Origin: Croceibacterium mercuriale
GTDB lineage: Bacteria > Pseudomonadota > Alphaproteobacteria > Sphingomonadales > Sphingomonadaceae
DNA: 64,000 nucleotides
Direction of reading: 5' to 3'
Assembly: GCF_000802385.1 (NCBI RefSeq)
Contig: NZ_JTDN01000001.1
Location: forward strand, 999,501-1,063,500
This document shows positions 36,076-43,995 of this stretch, piece by piece. The notes beneath the pieces were generated by a model, which was not told where the DNA came from, made no database searches, and saw nothing but the letters and a program-made list of their open reading frames with translations. Positions within the stretch are counted from its first letter, which is position 1; each line of letters begins with the position of its first letter. The position numbers and the translations under genes are program-made.

Positions 36076-38178
36076 TCAACCCGGCGAGCTTGGTGGCGGC
36101 GGCTCGCCTGGCCGCCCGGCCTCCATGCTGGTCGCGACCATCTCGCCGATCTTGGTCGCCAGATCATCCAGGGAAAACGGCTTGGTGATCATGGCCATGT
36201 TGGTGCCGAGGAAGCCTGCGCGGATCGCGGCGTTCTCTGCGTAGCCGGTCACGAACAGGATCGGCAGATCGCCCCGATGGGTACGCGCCACCTCCGCCAG
36301 CTGGCGGCCGTTCATGCCTGGCAGGCCCACGTCGGAAATCATCAGATCGATCCGGGTGTTCGAGGACAGGATCGGCACCGCCTCCGTGGCATCGCCGGCC
36401 TCGATCGTGGTATAGGACAATTCTTCCAGAACATCGCGTACCAGCATGCGCACCGACAGGTCATCCTCGACCAGCAGCACGGTCTGGCCGGTGCCCTCCG
36501 GCACAGGCACGTCCGACTGCTGCGCGCTGCCTGCCACTGTGGTTTCGGTTGCCGGCAAGTAGAGCTTTACTGACGTACCCTCCCCGGGTTGGCTGTGGAC
36601 GCGGATCTGCCCACCGGACTGCTGGGCGAACCCGTACACCATCGACAGGCCAAGCCCGGTTCCCTGGCCAATCGGCTTGGTCGTGAAGAAAGGTTCGAAC
36701 ACCTTGGCCAGCAGATCCTCCGACATGCCGACGCCCGTGTCGGAAACCGCGACCATCACATACCGGCCCGGCTTCACGTCGGGCTTGGCCGCCGCATAAT
36801 CATCGTCCAGCTCGACGATCGCCGTCTCGATGGTGAGCTGCCCGCCTTCGGGCATGGCGTCGCGGGCATTGATCGCCAGGTTGAGGATCGCGTTCTCGAG
36901 CTGGTTGCCGTCGGTCAGCGCATGCGGCAGGTCGTCCGTCGTGACGATGCGAAGCGATACCGTTTCCGGAATGGTACGCCGCAGGAGATCTTCGAGCGAG
37001 CGCGCCAGTGCGTTCACGTCCGTGGGCCTGGGGTCGAGCGACTGCCGGCGCGAGAACGCCAGCAGTCGTGCTGTCAATGCCGCCGCCCGCTGGGCGGAGG
37101 TGAGGGCAGCGTTCATGAAGCGGTCGAGATCGTCGTACCGTCCGTCGGCGATCCGCCGCTTGACGATGTCGAGCCCGCCGATGACGCCGGTCAGCATGTT
37201 GTTGAAGTCGTGGGCAATGCCGCCGGTGAGCTGACCGACCGCCTCCATCTTCTGGCTCTGCCGCAAGGCCGCCTCGGCCTGTTCACGGATCGCCATCTCG
37301 CGCTCCAGTTCGGCCGTCCGCGAGGCGACGCGCTGTTCCAGGCGCTGCTCTGCCAGCTTCTGTTCCGTCACGTCCTCCACAAAGGTGTGGAAGCCATCCA
37401 CGACGCCGTTGTCGCGAATCTGCGGCAGGTACCGGATCTTGGCAAAGCGCGCCCGGCCATCCGGATGCGGCCATTCCACTTCGAACAGGACGGGCTCTCC
37501 CGACAGGGCAAGCTGCATAGCGGCCAATCGCGCCTCTGTCGCTGCCTCGCCAAGAACCTCCGTCACGGTTTGGCCGATGACCTGGCCGGGGGAAAGGCCC
37601 AGCCAGGTCTCGTATGCACGATTGGCGAAGCGGTAGATCAGCGCTCGATCGACGAACCCGATCAGCATGGGCAGAGCATCGGCGACCAGCCGCAATTCCG
37701 CTTCGCTCGCCGCCAGCGCCCGGCGGCTGACCTCCAGATCAGCCAGGCGGTCGCGCATCTCGAACTGCTTCTGGCGCGATCGCATGGCCGAAGCGACAGC
37801 GCTGATCAGCGAGGCCGCGCCGAGCGGACGCTCCAGCACGACCGCATTGATGAAGGCCGGCAGACGCTCACGTATCGCTTCGACGGAAGGCGCACGCCCG
37901 GCGCGGGGCGCCGCAAGCAGCACGAAGGGCGGATCGGACCAGGCCGGTTGCGCGGCGATCGCCGCCTTCAGGCGCTGCTGTTCGCCGGCCAATCCCTCCT
38001 CGGTGACGAGGACAACACCGACATGCTCGTCCAGCGACGCGGCGACCGCCGCAGAGTCGCGGCATATTTCAACATCATAGTGCGCCTGCTGCAGCAGTCC
38101 GGCGACGCTGTCGGCATCCCGGCCGAATGGTGCCAGGACGAGAACCCGGTGACCTTCGGCAGCCGTCCTATGCCCCAT
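36076..38178 (-). CDS. Hybrid sensor histidine kinase with pseudo-receiver, PAS and C-terminal receiver
   Basis: A 700-aa hybrid kinase. The first about 130 residues look like a receiver (VLVLAPFGRDADSV, VGVVLVTEEGL) in which the phospho-aspartate position reads E, so it is probably a non-phosphorylated pseudo-receiver. Then PAS (MLIGFVDRALIYRFANRAYE), a coiled linker, HisKA with H323 (GGIAHDFNNML), HATPase (AINARDAMPEGG, DTGVGMS, GQGTGLGLS) and a receiver with D616 (MISDVGLPGMNG). ATG 38178 lies 11 bp inside the KaiC-like gene, so the two are coupled. The long upstream extension of the frame is the KaiC gene read out of frame. Confidence 0.9.
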   Translation of the reverse strand: MGHRTAAEGHRVLVLAPFGRDADSVAGLLQQAHYDVEICRDSAAVAASLDEHVGVVLVTEEGLAGEQQRLKAAIAAQPAWSDPPFVLLAAPRAGRAPSVEAIRERLPAFINAVVLERPLGAASLISAVASAMRSRQKQFEMRDRLADLEVSRRALAASEAELRLVADALPMLIGFVDRALIYRFANRAYETWLGLSPGQVIGQTVTEVLGEAATEARLAAMQLALSGEPVLFEVEWPHPDGRARFAKIRYLPQIRDNGVVDGFHTFVEDVTEQKLAEQRLEQRVASRTAELEREMAIREQAEAALRQSQKMEAVGQLTGGIAHDFNNMLTGVIGGLDIVKRRIADGRYDDLDRFMNAALTSAQRAAALTARLLAFSRRQSLDPRPTDVNALARSLEDLLRRTIPETVSLRIVTTDDLPHALTDGNQLENAILNLAINARDAMPEGGQLTIETAIVELDDDYAAAKPDVKPGRYVMVAVSDTGVGMSEDLLAKVFEPFFTTKPIGQGTGLGLSMVYGFAQQSGGQIRVHSQPGEGTSVKLYLPATETTVAGSAQQSDVPVPEGTGQTVLLVEDDLSVRMLVRDVLEELSYTTIEAGDATEAVPILSSNTRIDLMISDVGLPGMNGRQLAEVARTHRGDLPILFVTGYAENAAIRAGFLGTNMAMITKPFSLDDLATKIGEMVATSMEAGRPGEPPPPSSPG

Positions 38179-39664
38179 ACGGGTGCTCTTCCAGCAGCGG
38201 ATTGCCCGACCCGATATATTCCGGCGTTCCGGTGAGCACGCCCTTGAATTGAACCAAGGGAGCGCCGACCCGCACGCCGGAACGATCGATGCGCAGTTCG
38301 CGGATCGTATCCTCGTGCATCCCGCCGCGGTTCTTGAGCACCGAGATAGCCTTGCGGATCCGCCCCTCGGCCTCGAAGAAGCGCAGCAGCACCACCGCAT
38401 CGGCAATATAGGAGATGTTGAGGCTGGTCGACATGGTGCCGACAAGCCCATGCTGCGGATTGATTAGGAAGGTGACCACGCCCTTGTGGCTGAGATAGGA
38501 CAGCAGTTCGTGCATCTGCAGGATCAGCTGCTGTTCCTGCGGCATGGCGGCGAGATAGCCATTGAGACTGTCGATCGCGACCATGCGCACATCGCGCTGT
38601 TCCACCTCGCTGCGCACGCGGGCGATGAACTCGCCCGGCGACATCTCTGCGGGATCGATCTGCTGGATAACCAGGCAGCCGCTCGCGAGATGATGGTCGA
38701 GATCGAGGTTGAAGGCCTTTGCGCGGGTCAGCAGCGTACCGATCCGCTCATCGAACTCGAAAATGGTGCAGCACTCGCCCCGCTCGCATGCGGCATGGAT
38801 GTACTGAAGGGCGAGCGTCGTCTTGCCTGTGCCCGCGGGTCCCGTGATCAGCGTGCTGGTACCGCGCATTGGCCCCCCGGCCAACATCTTGTCGAGGTCC
38901 GGCAGCCCGCTCTGCGCCTGCTCGCCGACGAATTTGCCATGATGGTCCGAGGCGATCAGGCGCGGATATATTTCAAGGCCGCCCTCACGGATGTTGAAGT
39001 CGTGGAAGCCTGCGGTGAAGTCGACGCCGCGCAGTTTCTGCACCTGCAGTCGCCGCCGCGCAGCGCCGAAGTCGAGAGTGAGACGCTCCAGGGTGATGAC
39101 GCCGTGGCACAGGCTATGAAGGTGCGAGTCACGTCCGCTCTCTGCGCCGGTCATGTCATCCACCAGGATGACGGTCGTCTCCCGCCCGGCGAAGAACTGC
39201 TTCAATGCCAGCACCTGCCGCCGGTATCGCAGGGAGTCCTGCGACAGCAGCCGCATCTCGGAAAGACTGTCGAACACCACACGGCGGGGCTTGATGCGCT
39301 CAACCTCGTTCTGGATCAGCTCCACCGTCTCGGTCAGTTCCATCTCCCACGGGTGCAGGATTGACTGCTGGCGACTTTGCCCCAGGACCTCGGCAGCGGA
39401 ACCGAACTCGAAGACGTCGAACTCGTCGATGCTCCAGCCGTGAGAGGCGGCAACAACGGCCAGCTCCTCGCGGGTTTCCGACAGCGTGATATAGAGTGCC
39501 GCCTCGCCGAGCCGGACGCCCTCGCGCAGGAATTGCAGCGCCAGGGTCGTCTTGCCGGAACCGGGTGCCCCTTCGAGCAGGTACAGGCGATTGGCCGGCA
39601 ATCCGCCCTTCAGGATCAGGTCCAGCCCATCATTGCCGGTCGCGGCCGTCGAATTTTCCGTCAT
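38168..39664 (-). CDS. KaiC-like two-domain ATPase
   Basis: A 498-aa protein with two RecA/KaiC ATPase domains. The first Walker A is GAPGSGKT at 32-39 with Walker B VVFDSL; the second is GPAGTGKT at about 275-282 with Walker B VAIDSL. The first domain retains the ETREE catalytic-glutamate region. KaiC itself is the cyanobacterial clock protein, but no kaiA or kaiB is visible here, so a clock role is not supported; KaiC-like proteins next to kinases occur in other proteobacteria with proposed stress-signalling roles. ATG 39664 chosen; ATG 39688 would add eight residues. Overlaps the hybrid-kinase gene by 11 bp. Confidence 0.88.
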   Translation of the reverse strand: MTENSTAATGNDGLDLILKGGLPANRLYLLEGAPGSGKTTLALQFLREGVRLGEAALYITLSETREELAVVAASHGWSIDEFDVFEFGSAAEVLGQSRQQSILHPWEMELTETVELIQNEVERIKPRRVVFDSLSEMRLLSQDSLRYRRQVLALKQFFAGRETTVILVDDMTGAESGRDSHLHSLCHGVITLERLTLDFGAARRRLQVQKLRGVDFTAGFHDFNIREGGLEIYPRLIASDHHGKFVGEQAQSGLPDLDKMLAGGPMRGTSTLITGPAGTGKTTLALQYIHAACERGECCTIFEFDERIGTLLTRAKAFNLDLDHHLASGCLVIQQIDPAEMSPGEFIARVRSEVEQRDVRMVAIDSLNGYLAAMPQEQQLILQMHELLSYLSHKGVVTFLINPQHGLVGTMSTSLNISYIADAVVLLRFFEAEGRIRKAISVLKNRGGMHEDTIRELRIDRSGVRVGAPLVQFKGVLTGTPEYIGSGNPLLEEHPYGA

Positions 39665-39802
39665 CGCGTGCAAGTGCCCTACAGTCATAGCCGTCCGATA
39701 GTGGCAACCGGCGTCGAGGAACAGGAGTATGCAACGCACACGCCGGTTTCCGGTTGCGGGTTCATGCCGCAGCGGCGATGATCGCTGCCGAAGGGATGTT
39801 GC

Positions 39803-40885
39803 TTGGCGAATGTCGAAGTGCGTGGGCTGGCCAAGAGGTTTGGCGCGGTGGAGGCGTTGTCGCCGACCGATCTGGCGATCGAGGATGGCGAGTTCATCGT
39901 CATCGTCGGCCCGTCCGGGTGTGGCAAGTCGACCCTGCTGCGCCTGATCGCAGGGCTGGAGGAGCCCAGCGAAGGCACGATCTCCATCGGTGGCAAGGAC
40001 ATCACCCATGCGCCACCGGCTGATCGCGGCTTGGCCATGGTGTTCCAGTCCTACGCGCTCTACCCGCATCTGACAGTCGCCGAGAACATCGCCTTCCCGT
40101 TGCGGGTAGCGCGTCTGTCACGTGCCGAGGTGAAGGACAGGGTGACGGCAGTGGCCAGATCACTCGACCTCGAGCCGTTGCTCGCCCGGCGTCCGCGTGC
40201 GCTCTCCGGTGGGCAGCGGCAACGTGTCTCCATCGCGCGGGCGATCGTGCGTGAACCGCAGGTGCTGTTGCTGGACGAGCCGCTGTCTAACCTGGATACC
40301 GAGCTGCGGGTGCGGATGCGGCACGAATTCGCCCGTCTGCACGCGCAGCTTGGCACGACCATGATCTACGTCACGCATGACCAGCTGGAGGCCATGACGC
40401 TGGCCAACCGCATCGTCGTCATGAGTGAGGGGCAGGTGCAGCAGGTCGGCGCGCCGATCGAGCTGTACGACCGGCCGGCATCGCTGGCGGTGGCGCGGGC
40501 GATCGGCTCGCCGGGGATGAATTTGATCCCGGCGCAAGTGGTCGCTGCAGATGCCGATGGCGTGACGCTGCAATCCGAAGATGGTGCGCAGGTGCGCGCC
40601 ACCGTCCGTGGCGAAGCCGGCGCCGTGGTGACGATGGGTGTGCGACCTGAGCATCTGGTGGCGAGTGCCGCCGGTGCCTTCCAGGGAGCGGTGGAGCTGT
40701 TCGAGCGGCTGGGTCCGCTATCGTTCGCTCATCTGGGTGCACCCGGAGCAATGCATACCATTGTGGCGCAGTTGCCGGGCGATCAGCGGGTCACGCTTGG
40801 CGAGGTGCTGCACTTCGACATCGCGCCCGGGCTGGTCCACGCCTTCGGTGCGGACGGACGCGCGCTTCCCCGTATCAGCCCTTGA
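39803..40885 (+). CDS. ABC sugar transporter ATPase (MalK/UgpC type)
   Basis: A 360-aa ATPase: Walker A GPSGCGKST, the Q-loop, signature LSGGQRQRVSIARA, Walker B LLLDEPLSNLD and switch H in THD, with a C-terminal TOBE regulatory domain. This is the MalK/UgpC-type organisation for carbohydrate or glycerol-phosphate import. TTG 39803 (ANVEVRGLAKRFG) follows GAAGGGA at good spacing. It is not co-directional with its likely partners: the permease and binding-protein genes run on the minus strand and converge on it, with an 11-bp overlap of coding ends. Confidence 0.93.
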   Translation: MANVEVRGLAKRFGAVEALSPTDLAIEDGEFIVIVGPSGCGKSTLLRLIAGLEEPSEGTISIGGKDITHAPPADRGLAMVFQSYALYPHLTVAENIAFPLRVARLSRAEVKDRVTAVARSLDLEPLLARRPRALSGGQRQRVSIARAIVREPQVLLLDEPLSNLDTELRVRMRHEFARLHAQLGTTMIYVTHDQLEAMTLANRIVVMSEGQVQQVGAPIELYDRPASLAVARAIGSPGMNLIPAQVVAADADGVTLQSEDGAQVRATVRGEAGAVVTMGVRPEHLVASAAGAFQGAVELFERLGPLSFAHLGAPGAMHTIVAQLPGDQRVTLGEVLHFDIAPGLVHAFGADGRALPRISP

Positions 40886-41738
40886 CGCTGCCACCGAGCA
40901 GGCCGCTCATGTAATAGCGCTGCAACGACAGGAACAGCGCGAGCACCGGCAAGGTCGTTACCACAGCGGCCGCCATCATCAGTTCGCCGTCAGCCGCATG
41001 CTCGCGCCCGATCGCGGCGACGGCGACGGGCAGGGTGTATCGGTGCTGGTCCGCCAGGATGATCAGCGGCCACAGGAAGTCGTTCCAACTCGCCAGGAAC
41101 AGGAACACTGCCAGCGTCACAACAATCGGCGCCAGCAGGGGGAGGGCGATCGAACGGAAGATGCGGATCTCGCTGGCGCCATCCAGCCGCGCCGCGTCAA
41201 TCATCTCGTCCGGTATGCCCAGGGCCGCCTGCCGCACGAACAGGATGGCGAAGATGCCTGCCAGGCTGGGCAGGATCACGCCGAGATAGCTGTTCACGAG
41301 TCCCAGTTCCTTGAACATCAGGAACAGGGGCAGCATCGCCACCTGCCCGGGCACGATCAGGCTGATGACCAGGAAGCGCAGCACCCGGTCCCGCCCGGTG
41401 AAGCGCAGCTTGGCGAGCGCGTATCCCGCCGGCACCGCCAGCAGCAGCCCCAGCGCGGTGGCGATCGTGGCCACGCCGATGCTGTTCCACAGCGCCGGCA
41501 CGAAGCGATAGTCGAACCACGCACCGTCGACGAAGCGGCGGACCAGCAGTTCGTGATAGTTCTCCCACGACCAGCGGCTGGGCAGGAAGGGCGGCGGGAA
41601 GCTGTTCGCCTCCCCACGGGGCATGAACGATACCGTGACCATCCAGGCGAGGGGCAGCAGCGTCACCGCCGTCAGCACCAGCACCAGCATGTTGGCCAGG
41701 ATGGCGCGCAAGGTACGGCGAGGGTTGGTCAGAGCCAT
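40875..41738 (-). CDS. ABC sugar permease (MalG type)
   Basis: A 287-aa inner-membrane permease with about six helices, including LVLVLTAVTLLPLAWMVTV at the N-terminus. The cytoplasmic EAA loop reads DAARLDGASEIRIFRSIALP, matching the MalG group. Start ATG 41738, overlapping the MalF-type gene by 10 bp. Ends 11 bp inside the oppositely oriented ATPase gene. Third gene of the transporter operon. Confidence 0.94.
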   Translation of the reverse strand: MALTNPRRTLRAILANMLVLVLTAVTLLPLAWMVTVSFMPRGEANSFPPPFLPSRWSWENYHELLVRRFVDGAWFDYRFVPALWNSIGVATIATALGLLLAVPAGYALAKLRFTGRDRVLRFLVISLIVPGQVAMLPLFLMFKELGLVNSYLGVILPSLAGIFAILFVRQAALGIPDEMIDAARLDGASEIRIFRSIALPLLAPIVVTLAVFLFLASWNDFLWPLIILADQHRYTLPVAVAAIGREHAADGELMMAAAVVTTLPVLALFLSLQRYYMSGLLGGSVKG

Positions 41739-42610
41739 TCGAAGCGCCTGCCGATCCGGGTCTGGATGAAGGTGAGGGCCAGGATGACCACGAACAGGAT
41801 CAGCGCGACGGCGCTGGCCTGCCCCAGGTTCCACCATTTGAAGCCTTCGTCGAACATGAAGTAGAGCACCGTCACCGTACTTTGCGCCGGGCCGCCCTGC
41901 GTCATCACATAGGGTTCGGCAAACAGCTGGAGAAACCCTGCGACGCTCATGATCGCGGCAAGCAGCAGGGTCGGGCCGATCGCCGGCAGGGTGACATGGC
42001 GGAAGCGGCCCCAGCGCGATGCGCCGTCGAGCCGTGCCGCCTCCATCAGGTCCTGCGGCACGGTCGACAGTGCGGCGGTGAACAGGATCATGTTGTAGCC
42101 GAAGATCTTCCAGGTCACGAACAGCAGGATCGCCGGAATGGACGCCCGTGGATCGCCAAGCCAGTCGACCGGCGCGACACCGACCAACGAAAGCGCGTAG
42201 TTTATCAGGCCGTAGCGGGTGTTGAGCAGATACTGCCACACGGTCGCTGTCGCCACCACGCTGGTGACGTAGGGCGCAAACAGGGCGACGCGCCACAACG
42301 GCTTCCAGCGCACGGTCGCATCGTTCAGCAGCAGCGCCGCCGCAAGCGAGGCGCCGATCGCCATGGGTACGCCGAACAAAGCGAACAGGGCTGTGTTACC
42401 CAACGCGCGCCAGAACAGCGGCGTGGACAGCAACGCGGTAAAGTTGCCGACTCCGATGAAGTCCAGGTTCGCCCAGTCGGCCAGCGCATAGACGCTGTAG
42501 TCGGTGACGCTCAGCGCCAAAGCCATCAGCGTCGGCAGGACGAATACCAGCGTGATGATCGCCAGCACAGGGGCGGTGAACAGCCAGCCGGTGCGTTGCT
42601 GCCGGGTCAT
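41729..42610 (-). CDS. ABC sugar permease (MalF type)
   Basis: A 293-aa permease: hydrophobic N-terminus GWLFTAPVLAIITLVFVLP, and an EAA loop EAARLDGASRWGRFRHVTLP. With the MalG-type partner it forms the membrane channel. The ATG at 42610 overlaps the binding-protein gene's stop as ATGA. Substrate cannot be read directly. Confidence 0.94.
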   Translation of the reverse strand: MTRQQRTGWLFTAPVLAIITLVFVLPTLMALALSVTDYSVYALADWANLDFIGVGNFTALLSTPLFWRALGNTALFALFGVPMAIGASLAAALLLNDATVRWKPLWRVALFAPYVTSVVATATVWQYLLNTRYGLINYALSLVGVAPVDWLGDPRASIPAILLFVTWKIFGYNMILFTAALSTVPQDLMEAARLDGASRWGRFRHVTLPAIGPTLLLAAIMSVAGFLQLFAEPYVMTQGGPAQSTVTVLYFMFDEGFKWWNLGQASAVALILFVVILALTFIQTRIGRRFEWL

Positions 42611-43875
42611 GCTAGGCGTCCGGCGGAAACGAGCTGGCGCCGCTTGGCGAGGATCGCATCGGCACGCAGGTTCATCGTCCGCATAGCTTCCGCCATGGTC
42701 AGCTGGCCGCGCACCAGCCGCTCCGCCACCAGTTGCACCTCGATGCGGATGCGCTCCCATTCGACCACGTCTGGCGTCGCAACGGGCTGTTCCAGCTGAT
42801 CCCGGAATGGTTGCAGCACAGGGGCCTGCATCTGGGGATCGTCCCATGCTGACGCGCGCGCCGGCAGGCTGCCGATCAGGCGCTGGAAGTGCAGTTCCGC
42901 CGGTGCCGACGTCATGTACCGAACGAGCGCCCAGGCATCCTGCGGCCGACGCGACTGGCTGGACACTGCAAGCGTGGCACTGACACCGCTGGCAGCCGCT
43001 GGTCCGCGGGGGCCGGGCATGCGGACCACACCCCACCGGTCCGGGCCGATCTCCGCCCGCCTGCGATGCAGGTCCAGCAGCATGGCAGGCGAGCGCGGAT
43101 AGATCGCGAATTGGCCCTGCGCGAAGGCAGCGAAGGGATCCTGCAATTCGGTGGACAGCATCGCCGGGGCGAGCTTGTCGTCATAGAGGGACTTGTAGAA
43201 GCCGAGCGCTTCCGCAAATGCAGGCGAGGTGAAGTTGCCCCGCGTGCTGTTGTCGCGCAGCATGGCGGCGCCGGTCTGACCAGCGAGGGTAAACAGCATG
43301 TCCCACCAGTTCAGCGGCATCAGGAACACCCATTCGTCCGGCCGTCGTCGTTTCAGCGCCCGGCCCATGTCGCGCCACCCGGACCAGTCGGCCGGCGGCT
43401 TGGCGAAGCCGCTCTCGGCCAGCAGGTCGCGGCGGTAGAACTGCGCCTGTGGTGCCACGGACCAGGGCACGGCATAATGGACGCCGCCATAGCGGCCGGA
43501 ATCCAGCGTGGCCGGAACCAGCCCCGATACGAGAGACGGATCGCCGACGGGGGCAAGCGCGCCGACGATGGCGAATTCGCCTACCCAGCCGGCCGGCAGC
43601 ATCATCACGTCCGGCATGGCGCCGCCGGCATGGGCGGTCAGCAGCTTCTCGTGTGCGGCGGTCCAGGGCAGCGACTGGACGTCGACATCGATGCCGGTCT
43701 GCCGGGTGAATACCGGCATCAGCATCGGCGAATAATCGCCTTCATAGCTCATCGCCCACAGCCGCACCGCGCCGGCATCAGCGCGCGGAACGCAACCCGA
43801 TCCGGCCAGCGCCAGCGACGCCGCCAGTACCGCACGCCGGGAGAAGGCGTCAGGCGTGAAAGCAGGCTGGATCAT
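42607..43875 (-). CDS. ABC extracellular sugar-binding protein (SBP family 1)
   Basis: A 422-aa periplasmic binding protein. The N-terminus carries a twin-arginine motif SRRAVLAAS and a small hydrophobic core ending AGSGC, so export is probably by Tat or as a lipoprotein with a non-standard lipobox. The mature protein matches SBP family 1: LPWTAAHEKLLTAHAGG and MPDVMMLP near residue 90. ATG 43875 has AGGAAA upstream. First gene of the operon; the divergent neighbour is the TonB receptor, with 120 bp between. Confidence 0.9.
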   Translation of the reverse strand: MIQPAFTPDAFSRRAVLAASLALAGSGCVPRADAGAVRLWAMSYEGDYSPMLMPVFTRQTGIDVDVQSLPWTAAHEKLLTAHAGGAMPDVMMLPAGWVGEFAIVGALAPVGDPSLVSGLVPATLDSGRYGGVHYAVPWSVAPQAQFYRRDLLAESGFAKPPADWSGWRDMGRALKRRRPDEWVFLMPLNWWDMLFTLAGQTGAAMLRDNSTRGNFTSPAFAEALGFYKSLYDDKLAPAMLSTELQDPFAAFAQGQFAIYPRSPAMLLDLHRRRAEIGPDRWGVVRMPGPRGPAAASGVSATLAVSSQSRRPQDAWALVRYMTSAPAELHFQRLIGSLPARASAWDDPQMQAPVLQPFRDQLEQPVATPDVVEWERIRIEVQLVAERLVRGQLTMAEAMRTMNLRADAILAKRRQLVSAGRLA

Positions 43876-43959
43876 GGGCGTTTCCTGACAGGTCTGGCGA
43901 TGCAGCGCCAGCATGCAACCATTTGGCCGATGCGGGGTTCTCCACAGGAACAAAGAACA

Positions 43960-43975
43960 ATCGGGGTACCCCGAT
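43960..43975. promoter_or_regulatory. 16-bp perfect palindrome in the transporter divergent promoter
   Basis: ATCGGGGTACCCCGAT is a perfect 16-bp palindrome, 20 bp before the TonB-receptor ATG and 84 bp from the binding-protein start. It is well placed to control both. Palindrome length and position suggest a dimeric regulator such as LacI or GntR type, but no regulator gene is present within the transport locus. I did not see a second copy near it. Confidence 0.55.
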
Positions 43976-43995
43976 ACGATCAGGGGAATGATGGG

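Noticed and set aside
38168-39664. A KaiABC circadian clock
   Set aside because: No kaiA or kaiB gene is in the window; only a KaiC-like ATPase is present.
43876-43953. An N-terminal extension of the binding protein to 43953
   Set aside because: It precedes the twin-arginine signal peptide and would stop it working; ATG 43875 has a good ribosome-binding site.
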